Origin: Elusimicrobia bacterium HGW-Elusimicrobia-2
GTDB taxonomy: Bacteria > CG03
Direction of reading: 5' to 3'
Assembly (NCBI GenBank): GCA_002841685.1
Contig: PHAM01000023.1
Coordinates: 1-27,720, forward strand
DNA: 27,720 bases
Below, piece after piece: positions 1 to 5,979 of the stretch. The position numbers and the translations under genes are program-made. Each line of letters starts with the position of its first letter. Within the stretch, counting starts at the first letter, position 1. A model generated the notes under the pieces. The model was not told where the DNA came from. It was given only the letters and a program-made list of their open reading frames with translations, and searched no databases.

Positions 1-78
1 GTCCCGAGCAAGATTTCTCCCTACGGTCGAAATGACATGAGCGAGGGATCCGGAATGACAGACTGTTGTTTTTGTCAT
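1..78. repeat. dispersed-repeat-like intergenic stretch
   Basis: This stretch before the first gene carries two copies of a related 10-mer, CGAAATGACA at 28-37 and CGGAATGACA at 51-60. An inverted TGTCAT at 73-78 can pair with the ATGACA at 55-60. Runs of the type 'TCGAAATGACA ... GGAATGACA ... TTGTCAT' resemble short dispersed intergenic repeats often seen in genomes of uncultured bacteria. That is recognition from memory, and only one copy lies in this window. The window edge may cut the element. No complete promoter is visible here. Confidence 0.4.
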
Positions 79-91
79 CGGAGTATGAATA

Positions 92-367
92 ATGCGGGCT
101 ATTATTTTAACGGCTGATGAGGTGGCTTTGCTGAAAAATGTCCTGTTTTTAGAGCCGGGGCTTACGGATGTGACTGAACATTTGCACCAGATTATCGGAG
201 GATATTTTGCGATATTTTCCGAAACCAATATACAAGAAGCGCGGGACTCTTTATCCTATGGAGTCCGAACTGTGGCGCAATCAGAAACCGAAAAAAGGGA
301 TTACCTGAATTTATATCAGAAAATTACAAAAAAAAATTCTGATGCGGGAACGGAAGCCGCTGCATAA
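92..367 (+). CDS. small hypothetical protein (91 aa)
   Basis: I do not recognise this 91-residue protein. It is acidic in the middle, predicted mostly helical, and has no signal peptide, membrane segment or cysteine cluster. The ATG at 92 is preceded by CGGAG about eight bases upstream, a usable Shine-Dalgarno. The stop at 365-367 lies two bases before the ATG of the release-factor-like gene, so the two are probably co-transcribed and translationally coupled. This tight coupling is the main reason to think it is real. A role connected with translation would be guesswork. Confidence 0.6.
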   Translation: MRAIILTADEVALLKNVLFLEPGLTDVTEHLHQIIGGYFAIFSETNIQEARDSLSYGVRTVAQSETEKRDYLNLYQKITKKNSDAGTEAAA

Positions 368-369
368 CG

Positions 370-783
370 ATGATAAACACGAATAAAGTCACGGCTCTTG
401 AAAAACGGCTCGCCGCCCTCGGTATAAAGGAAACGGATCTTGAGGAAAAATTCACCCGCGCTTCGGGCCATGGCGGGCAAAAGGTCAACAAAACATCCTC
501 ATGCGTATTCCTCAAACACATCCCCAGCGGTATTATGGTGAAATGCTCCGCGGATAGGCTCCGGGAGAGCAACCGCTTTTTCGCCAGAAGAATCCTCGCC
601 GATAAGATAGAAGAGAGAATCAAGGGCGCAAAGAGTGAAAAGGCGCAAAAAATCCATAAACTCAGAAAACAAAAAAACCGGCGGTCAAAAAAAGCGAAAG
701 AAAAGGTGCTGTTGCTGAAAAGAATCAAATCGGAAAAGAAACAACTCAGAAAAAAACCGGAAGGACGGACGGACTGTGATTGA
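370..783 (+). CDS. class I release factor-like protein (GGQ domain), probable ribosome rescue factor
   Basis: This 137-residue protein has only the peptidyl-tRNA hydrolysis domain of class I release factors. The hallmark is HGGQKVNKTSSCV at about residues 36-48, where GGQ enters the peptidyl transferase centre. It lacks the codon-recognition domains of RF1 and RF2. The tail (about residues 90-133) is very rich in Lys and Arg. Stand-alone GGQ proteins with basic tails (ArfB/YaeJ and the mtRF-R/C12orf65 type) release peptides from stalled ribosomes, where the tail sits in the mRNA channel or on rRNA. I infer that role here. Subfamily assignment is uncertain, so no symbol is given. It begins two bases after the preceding gene and overlaps the next by eight bases (GTG at 776). 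Confidence 0.87.
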   Translation: MINTNKVTALEKRLAALGIKETDLEEKFTRASGHGGQKVNKTSSCVFLKHIPSGIMVKCSADRLRESNRFFARRILADKIEERIKGAKSEKAQKIHKLRKQKNRRSKKAKEKVLLLKRIKSEKKQLRKKPEGRTDCD

Positions 784-1417
784 ATTCGGAGAAAATTGCC
801 GCGCTCGCGCAGCGCTGATAACACCCGTCGGCATTCTCGCGAAAAAACTGGCACACGAGCTGACAGGCCTTTCCCATTTCAGCGCGCCTGGCTGGTGGAA
901 AGGCTGGAAAGGCAGCCTCACCGGAAAAGAACTGTGCGTTATAGACTGCGGCACGGGTGAAAGGGCCGCTGACTGTATATTGTTTCTCAAAGAATCAGGG
1001 GTAAAAAAAATATTCTTTTTCGGGCTTGCCGGCAGCGTGAACAAATCCTTAAGCCCCGGCACTTTCTGCTCCGCTTCGGCCTGGGCTGGCGGAGCGTCAT
1101 TCGAGGAATTTTCCCTGAGCCTTCGTGAAGGCAAACTGCCGCGGAAAAGCGCGCGGCCTTTCAGTTCCGGGCAAACGAGGACAGATAAGGGCAAAATCAT
1201 CTATACGCTACCCTCTTTTTTCATGGAGAGGACCATCTTTGAAAAACTGGCTGAGGAAGGTTTTGATATGGTGGATATGGAAACCGCGCACGCCGCTTTC
1301 GCCGCGCAGGGAACGGATACACGTTTTTTTTATTACATAAGCGATTTCCAGATGGAATTTATAAAAACAGATATGAAAAAATTAACTGACGCATGCCTGA
1401 AATCAGTGTTATTATAA
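776..1417 (+). CDS. nucleoside phosphorylase / nucleosidase superfamily protein
   Basis: This 213-residue protein belongs to the PNP/UDP phosphorylase fold. Visible landmarks are an N-terminal beta strand ALITPVGILAKKL, a glycine-rich strand FFFGLAGSVNKSLSPGTF (about residues 81-98), and DMVDMETAHAAFAAQG near residue 165. The Met-Glu pair in the last of these is where the superfamily contacts the ribose. The substrate could be a purine nucleoside, methylthioadenosine/S-adenosylhomocysteine, futalosine or a hopanoid-pathway intermediate. The sequence does not decide between these. The start is GTG at 776 with GGAAGG upstream, overlapping the release-factor-like gene by eight bases. The 3' end overlaps the glycosyltransferase gene by 25 bases. 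A second member of the superfamily is at 13396. Confidence 0.75.
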   Translation: MIEFGENCRARAALITPVGILAKKLAHELTGLSHFSAPGWWKGWKGSLTGKELCVIDCGTGERAADCILFLKESGVKKIFFFGLAGSVNKSLSPGTFCSASAWAGGASFEEFSLSLREGKLPRKSARPFSSGQTRTDKGKIIYTLPSFFMERTIFEKLAEEGFDMVDMETAHAAFAAQGTDTRFFYYISDFQMEFIKTDMKKLTDACLKSVLL

Positions 1418-2205
1418 CAACCTACAACAGAAAAGACTTCGCATCAGAGGCGGCCGCGAGCGTCAGAAAGCAGACCTGCGCCGATTATGAACTGATTATC
1501 GTCGATGATGGATCAAGCGATGGAAGCAGTGAAACCCTGCCCATGAAAGCGGACAAATATATTTTTCAGAAAAATGCGGGGGTGAGCGCCGCGCGCAACG
1601 CCGGATTTAAAGCATCGTCCGGTAAATATATCTGCTTTCTGGATTCAGACGATTTGTGGATGAAAGACAAGCTTGCCGTTCAGATTGATTTTATGAAGAA
1701 ACACCCTTCCATGCCGCTGTGCTACACCGGTGAAAAATGGCTGAAAAACGGCATTCATAAAAATCAGAGGAAACGTCACTCAAAAAGAGGGGGCGACATT
1801 TTCAGCAAGTGCCTTGAAATGTGCATAATATCGCCGTCGTCAGCCATGATACGCAGGGAAATGCTTGAACTGCTGAGATTTGACGAAAAACTGCCGGTTT
1901 GCGAAGATTATGACATGTGGCTAAAAATATCGTCGGAGCATAACATCGCTTACATTCCCCGCGAACTGATCATAAAACGCGGCGGGCATCTGGACCAGCT
2001 GTCGGCGAGAGAGCCGGCCATGGACCGTTTCAGGATATATTCCATCGTCAAACTCCTGAAATCAGGACTGAACGCTGAACGCGCAAACTTGGCAAAAGAG
2101 GAACTCAGGAGAAAATGCGCGATAGTCAGAAGCGGCGCTCTGAAAAGAACAAAACCCTGGCTGTGGGCTAAATACGGCCTGATATCACACTTGTATGGCG
2201 GCTGA
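1393..2205 (+). CDS. family 2 glycosyltransferase (GT-A fold)
   Basis: This 270-residue inverting-type glycosyltransferase transfers a sugar from a nucleotide-sugar donor. The N-terminus shows the classic nucleotide-binding strand SVIITTYNRKDF and IIVDDGSSDGS. NAGVSAARNAGF and CFLDSDDLW follow, the latter holding the DxD-like metal and nucleotide site at about residue 95. The later motif CEDYDMWLKIS (about residues 172-182) matches the usual ED catalytic-base region. No transmembrane segment is seen, so it is cytoplasmic or peripheral. The acceptor is unknown, but O-antigen, capsule or glycolipid synthesis is typical. The ATG at 1393 lies inside the end of the phosphorylase gene and has no clear Shine-Dalgarno, which suggests translational coupling. 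Confidence 0.9.
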   Translation: MPEISVIITTYNRKDFASEAAASVRKQTCADYELIIVDDGSSDGSSETLPMKADKYIFQKNAGVSAARNAGFKASSGKYICFLDSDDLWMKDKLAVQIDFMKKHPSMPLCYTGEKWLKNGIHKNQRKRHSKRGGDIFSKCLEMCIISPSSAMIRREMLELLRFDEKLPVCEDYDMWLKISSEHNIAYIPRELIIKRGGHLDQLSAREPAMDRFRIYSIVKLLKSGLNAERANLAKEELRRKCAIVRSGALKRTKPWLWAKYGLISHLYGG

Positions 2206-2710
2206 TTTCCCCCGGGACATTGCGGAAAAAATAGAAGCGCGAAAAATAAGTTACGGCGCCGCGCTCTCTCTGCGTTTTCTCGACGAAAAGGGCAGAGGAG
2301 CCGCATGCGCGTTCCTTGAAGAACTCCGGCCGACCAGCTCTCTCATGAAAGAATTCGCGCAACACTTGGTCGATATATCAAAAAGAGACGGCATCACGGC
2401 CGGCGAAATAATAGACGGCTTAAAAGATATCACGCGGGCTAGAGGCTCAAGAAAAATAAAAACAGAAAAAGTCCGTCACGCCCTGCGCGTGCGGCGCTTT
2501 CCCTTATTGACAGAAAAAGAAAATGAATTAAAAGACGCGGTCAAAAAGCTCTCACTGTCACAGAACCTGTCGCTTAACTATCCCGAAAATATGGAGGGGA
2601 AAAAAGTGTCGCTCGTCATACGTTTTAAAAACATCGAGGAACTCCAAAAAAGCCTTGATGAAATAAAAAAGAAAGCGAATCAGATTGATGGATTCCTTGA
2701 AATTCTCTGA
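2195..2710 (+). CDS. uncharacterised helical protein with a ParB-like feel
   Basis: This 171-residue cytoplasmic protein is not confidently recognised. The start (IAEKIEARKISYGAALSLRFL, about residues 9-29) resembles the helix pattern in ParB/Spo0J proteins where 'k-g-k-I-s-x-g-x-A' precedes a helix-turn-helix. The C-terminus (VSLVIRFKNIEELQKSLDEIKKK, about 139-161) is a strand followed by an amphipathic helix, as in some ParB dimerisation regions. The middle is basic, as a nucleic-acid binder might be. There is no ParB nuclease motif, so this is at most a distant resemblance. It overlaps the glycosyltransferase by 11 bases and the radical SAM gene by 23 bases. That arrangement suggests it works with the lyase-like protein in DNA handling or repair, as an inference. 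Confidence 0.65.
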   Translation: MAADFPRDIAEKIEARKISYGAALSLRFLDEKGRGAACAFLEELRPTSSLMKEFAQHLVDISKRDGITAGEIIDGLKDITRARGSRKIKTEKVRHALRVRRFPLLTEKENELKDAVKKLSLSQNLSLNYPENMEGKKVSLVIRFKNIEELQKSLDEIKKKANQIDGFLEIL

Positions 2711-3764
2711 AATATATTTCACGGAAGACGCGGAAAACCTTCCCCTGAGCAAAAAAATATTCGCTCTGTTCAAAAGCGCGCGAAAAATACCGGTGGCATC
2801 CGCGAAAGAGCTTTATTTCGCCCCTCAAAACACCCCGGAAGAAGTGACACGAGCGAAAAAGGCCCTTTTTCTGACGGTGAAAAAAAACAATTTTATAGAA
2901 AAATGCCCCGGGACAAAAGGACATTTGTGCTGTAATTATTTCGTGGCTAAAAATATCCTCGGCTGTCCCGCGGACTGCTCTTACTGTTATCTCCAGGCCT
3001 ATCTGAACACACGCGCCATAACGGTTTTTGCGAATACCGATGGTTTTCTGCGGGATTTTGAGCGCGAGGCCTCCCGACAGACGATCAGGATAGGCACAGG
3101 AGAATTTTCGGACAGCCTGCTCATGGATGATGTCGTAAATGTGAACAGAAGCCTGATCGAGATAAGCTCTAAGACAAAATCGCTGCTGGAGCTGAAAACA
3201 AAATCAGCGGATGTTAATAATATCCTGAAACTGAATCACCGTGAGCGAACCGTGATGGCATGGTCGCTCAACCCCCCGGAGCTTTCGGAAACGGAAGAAA
3301 AAGACACCGCCGGGCCCCTTGAACGCATAAGCGCCGCCGCAAAATGCGCGGAGAACGGCTATCTCGTCGCTTTTCATTTTGATCCTCTGATATATTTTGA
3401 GGGCTGGGAAAAAGCCTATAATGAACTCACAGAACGGCTCTTCGCTGAAATATCACCGGAGCATATCGCGTGGATAAGTCTCGGCGCTCTGCGATATGAC
3501 CCTACGATAAAACCCGTTGTCTACGCGCGCTTCCCTGATTCTAAAATACTCTGCGGCGAATTCATACGCGGGGATGACGGTAAAAACCGCTATCTGAAAT
3601 ACATACGCATGGAAATGTTTTCCAAAATCCGCGCTATGCTCGAAAAACACGGGACAAACATGAGAATATACCTCTGTATGGAAAGCCCCTGGATATGGAA
3701 ACAGTCCTTCGGAAAACTTCCCCATGATATCCCCCGCCTCGATCCCATTTTCAAAACCCCTTGA
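2688..3764 (+). CDS. spore photoproduct lyase-family radical SAM protein
   Basis: This 358-residue protein has the SplB-type radical SAM cluster motif CPADCSYCYLQAYL with Cys at 93, 97 and 100, spaced CxxxCxxC. RIGTGEFSDSLLMDDV follows, along with the long conserved stretches typical of the family. Spore photoproduct lyase repairs 5-thyminyl-5,6-dihydrothymine by abstracting a hydrogen with the 5'-deoxyadenosyl radical. Homologues also occur in bacteria that do not sporulate, where the substrate is unclear. I see no sporulation genes here. An in-frame TTG at 2685 is possible, but the ATG at 2688 is more likely. It overlaps the unknown gene upstream and ends the first operon, followed by a 176-bp palindrome. 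Confidence 0.88.
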   Translation: MDSLKFSEIYFTEDAENLPLSKKIFALFKSARKIPVASAKELYFAPQNTPEEVTRAKKALFLTVKKNNFIEKCPGTKGHLCCNYFVAKNILGCPADCSYCYLQAYLNTRAITVFANTDGFLRDFEREASRQTIRIGTGEFSDSLLMDDVVNVNRSLIEISSKTKSLLELKTKSADVNNILKLNHRERTVMAWSLNPPELSETEEKDTAGPLERISAAAKCAENGYLVAFHFDPLIYFEGWEKAYNELTERLFAEISPEHIAWISLGALRYDPTIKPVVYARFPDSKILCGEFIRGDDGKNRYLKYIRMEMFSKIRAMLEKHGTNMRIYLCMESPWIWKQSFGKLPHDIPRLDPIFKTP

Positions 3765-3780
3765 GTGCGCCACCTACTGC

Positions 3781-3956
3781 ATAAATACCGCCAAAACTGC
3801 TTTTTCGCTAGACGGAAAATTTTTTACGGATAAAAAATCTAAAATTCCGCAACTCGCCCCGGCTTACCACCGGGCCTCAGACACGCGGAATTTCTTCACG
3901 ATTTTTTCTCCTAAATTTTCCTATATCGCTCTAAAGCAACTTTTGGCGGTATTTAT
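3781..3956. repeat. 176-bp fold-back palindromic element (MITE-like or structured RNA)
   Basis: The ends are a perfect 16-bp inverted repeat, ATAAATACCGCCAAAA at 3781-3796 and TTTTGGCGGTATTTAT at 3941-3956. Further matched arms lie inside, in nested order: GCTTT with AAAGC (3799-3803, 3933-3937), GGAAAATTT with AAATTTTCC (3814-3822, 3913-3921), AAAAAATC with GATTTTTT (3832-3839, 3900-3907), and AAATTCCGC with GCGGAATTT (3842-3850, 3885-3893). The apex is CCCGG with CCGGG (3858-3862, 3870-3874) around a 7-base loop. No convincing reading frame or target-site duplication is seen. It could be a non-autonomous mobile element, a structured non-coding RNA, or a bidirectional barrier between two operons. 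Confidence 0.82.
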
Positions 3957-4004
3957 CAAATGTGAATATTGAAAAGACTTTGCGGAAATGGTAATATCCA
4001 TTGT

Positions 4005-4667
4005 ATGAAGAAACAAGCAATTCGCGTTAAAAACAGCCGGCGGGGCTTTACATTGCCGGAAGTCATGCTGATCGTAGCTGTCGCGGCCATACTCACGATC
4101 GGCAGCAGCCTGAAATTTGTCCAGCTGCGCGACAACATCCGTATAGACAGGGCAAAAGCCCAGATGAAAGTCCTGCAGATCGGCCTCAGAATGTACTACG
4201 CCGATGTCGGCCTTTTCCCGATACGCGCTAAAGTCGGCGACGGCATCGGTTATGACGGTTTATCCGACTGGCAGGATTATCTTCTGACCGGCGACCGTAT
4301 AGGCGCATCGGCGAACGATGAAGACACGGATAACGACCAGAGAATCGATAACTGGCACGGCAAATATATTGATGAGCAGTCCATACTGACCGATCCGTGG
4401 GGCAACAGTTTTTTGTACATCAACTGCACGCATCAAGATTCGAGAAAATCAGGAATTCTGTGCTGGGGGCCGCAAGGATACACCGGCGCAAGCGCCGGAA
4501 CCGACTGGGCTAATTATTTCAAGAGCGACGGCACGGGGTTTTCATGGGCTTCCGGAACAAAAGATACAACCGATCCCCCTGACGATGAGGGCTTTTCGGT
4601 TTTCTATAGAAACGGTGACCCCGCAAACGCTAAAACCGACTTCATCATGGTCCTCTGGATGGAATAA
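4005..4667 (+). CDS. type II secretion-type major pseudopilin (GspG-like)
   Basis: This 220-residue protein has a prepilin leader ending RRG, then FTLPEVMLIVAVAAILTIGSSLKF. Cleavage should fall between Gly14 and Phe15, with Glu19 as the conserved Glu5 of the mature pilin. The leader is followed by a single membrane helix. The body includes DEDTDNDQRID (about residues 105-115), an acidic loop like the calcium sites of GspG pseudopilins. DPWGNSFLYIN follows near residue 130, a GspG signature. The protein is longer than classical GspG (about 140 residues), with an extended C-terminal region. The ATG at 4005 gives a normal leader; an in-frame TTG at 3969 would add 12 residues. No secretion partners or prepilin peptidase lie nearby, so it is an orphan here. 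Confidence 0.87.
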   Translation: MKKQAIRVKNSRRGFTLPEVMLIVAVAAILTIGSSLKFVQLRDNIRIDRAKAQMKVLQIGLRMYYADVGLFPIRAKVGDGIGYDGLSDWQDYLLTGDRIGASANDEDTDNDQRIDNWHGKYIDEQSILTDPWGNSFLYINCTHQDSRKSGILCWGPQGYTGASAGTDWANYFKSDGTGFSWASGTKDTTDPPDDEGFSVFYRNGDPANAKTDFIMVLWME

Positions 4668-4679
4668 GTTAAACAAATT

Positions 4680-5912
4680 TTATTTTCTTGATATAAACCG
4701 TTTCAGCCATTTCAGATATGAATCCACATTGACGGCAGAAATATCTTTTTTAATAAAAAAATCTTCTTCCGTAAGGCAAATTATTTTCCCTTCTTTAACT
4801 TTTAATCCCTGAAATACTTTTTTATACCGTTCTATGGAAGCGGCCATGCCTAAGTTTGGGGTTTTGCTCAGTTTAATTTCCAGAGGATAAACTTCCAAAT
4901 TTTTTTCCAGTATCAAATCAATTTCTAAATTATTCTGCGTCCGCAAATAAAATAAATCCGGCTTCCGCCCACTGTTCATAAAACATTTAACTGTTTCCTG
5001 AACGACAAAATTTTCAAACATGGCGCCGGCCATAGGGCCTGTCAGCAAATGCTCTTCGGTTTTTATCCCTGTCAGATAGCAAACCAGTCCCGAATCAAGG
5101 AAATATATTTTCGGACTCTTGGTAATTCTTTTGCCGTAATTCCGCCAGAAGGGCGGCAAAACATAAATAATGCGGCTTGCTTCAAGCACGGAAAGCCATT
5201 TTTTTACTGTGTTTGCGCTCACGCCCAGATCTCCTGACAAACCGCTAATGTTGAGTATTTGAGAACATCGAGAAGCCAGCAGATGGAGAAACCGCTGAAA
5301 TTCCCTGAGAATTCCCACATTATAAATTGTCCGAACATCTCTTTCCAGATAAGTTTGGATATAACTGCCATACCACACGCTTGAATCAATTTTTGAATCA
5401 ATGTTTATTTCCGGGAATGAGCCTCTCAGACAAGAATGAATAAAAGCATTTTTTACATTTAAAAGTTTCCTTTTTAGAGCCGGGATTTTTCTTTTCTCTT
5501 CTATACCGAAAGGCAGCAAATCAAACAGGGCAATTCTGCCGGCAAGAGTATCCCCGAGATTCTTAATAAGATTAAATTGCTGAGAACCCGTAAAAATAAA
5601 TCTTCCTTTCTTGCGCCGATCACCGTCAATAAGCATTTTAATATACGAAAGAATTTCGGGCACATATTGAATCTCATCAAAAACCGCTTTGCTGCCGGCC
5701 GCCTCAAGAAAAAGCTTTGGATCAGCGATGGCTCTTTCCCTTATGAGCGGATCATCAAAAGAAATAATTTTGTGACTTTTCTCAAACAGTTTTCGCACTA
5801 ACGTGGATTTACCCGACTGGCGGGGGCCGGTCAGGGCCAACGCAGAAAAACTTTTTATCTGCTTTCTTAAAACTTTCCCTATTTCGCGGTCAATATATAT
5901 TTGTTTCGCCAT
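4680..5912 (-). CDS. AAA+ ATPase with DUF4143 domain
   Basis: This 410-residue protein has a Walker A motif GPRQSGKS at residues 29-36, Walker B AVFDE at 76-80, and sensor FTGSQQF near 107. The C-terminal DUF4143 part ends in a PD-(D/E)xK-like arrangement (EIDLILEKN ... YPLEIKLS, about 335-355). The family is widespread, patchily distributed and often horizontally moved, and its cellular role is unclear. The gene is visibly richer in A and T than its neighbours, which suggests acquisition. Its stop lies 12 bases from the gspG stop (convergent). A near-consensus promoter ends seven bases before the ATG, and no ribosome binding site is visible, so the mRNA should be leaderless. It lies downstream of the giant coiled-coil genes on the same strand. 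Confidence 0.92.
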   Translation of the reverse strand: MAKQIYIDREIGKVLRKQIKSFSALALTGPRQSGKSTLVRKLFEKSHKIISFDDPLIRERAIADPKLFLEAAGSKAVFDEIQYVPEILSYIKMLIDGDRRKKGRFIFTGSQQFNLIKNLGDTLAGRIALFDLLPFGIEEKRKIPALKRKLLNVKNAFIHSCLRGSFPEINIDSKIDSSVWYGSYIQTYLERDVRTIYNVGILREFQRFLHLLASRCSQILNISGLSGDLGVSANTVKKWLSVLEASRIIYVLPPFWRNYGKRITKSPKIYFLDSGLVCYLTGIKTEEHLLTGPMAGAMFENFVVQETVKCFMNSGRKPDLFYLRTQNNLEIDLILEKNLEVYPLEIKLSKTPNLGMAASIERYKKVFQGLKVKEGKIICLTEEDFFIKKDISAVNVDSYLKWLKRFISRK

Positions 5913-5918
5913 ATCGAA

Positions 5919-5946
5919 ATTATAACATTTCTCAGCGCACTGTCAA
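5919..5946 (-). promoter_or_regulatory. sigma70-type promoter for the DUF4143 ATPase (leaderless start)
   Basis: Read on the minus strand, TTGACA (5946-5941) and TATAAT (5924-5919) are both perfect consensus hexamers, 16 bases apart. The -10 box ends at 5919 and the ATG begins at 5912. Transcription would therefore start at or next to the initiator codon. No Shine-Dalgarno exists in this space and no other Met lies near the N-terminus. Confidence 0.85.
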
Positions 5947-5979
5947 GACATATCGGCACCCACAATGCAAATATGTCTT
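5945..5979. promoter_or_regulatory. 9-bp inverted repeat overlapping the -35 box (possible operator or hairpin)
   Basis: AAGACATAT at 5945-5953 and ATATGTCTT at 5971-5979 are perfect inverted copies 17 bases apart. One arm overlaps the last two bases of the -35 element of the ATPase promoter. The other ends next to the coiled-coil stop codon (5980-5982). No T-run follows the hairpin on the minus strand, so it is a poor intrinsic terminator. Its position suits a repressor operator, or an RNA hairpin ending the coiled-coil message. Confidence 0.55.

Noticed and set aside
3781-3956. Integron attC site
   Set aside because: The ends are ATAAATA/TATTTAT, not the GTTRRRY/RYYYAAC core boxes, and there is no cassette array or integrase.
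3724-3972. 82-residue plus-strand frame across the 176-bp palindrome
   Set aside because: It begins inside the radical SAM gene, has no ribosome binding site and crosses the fold-back element.
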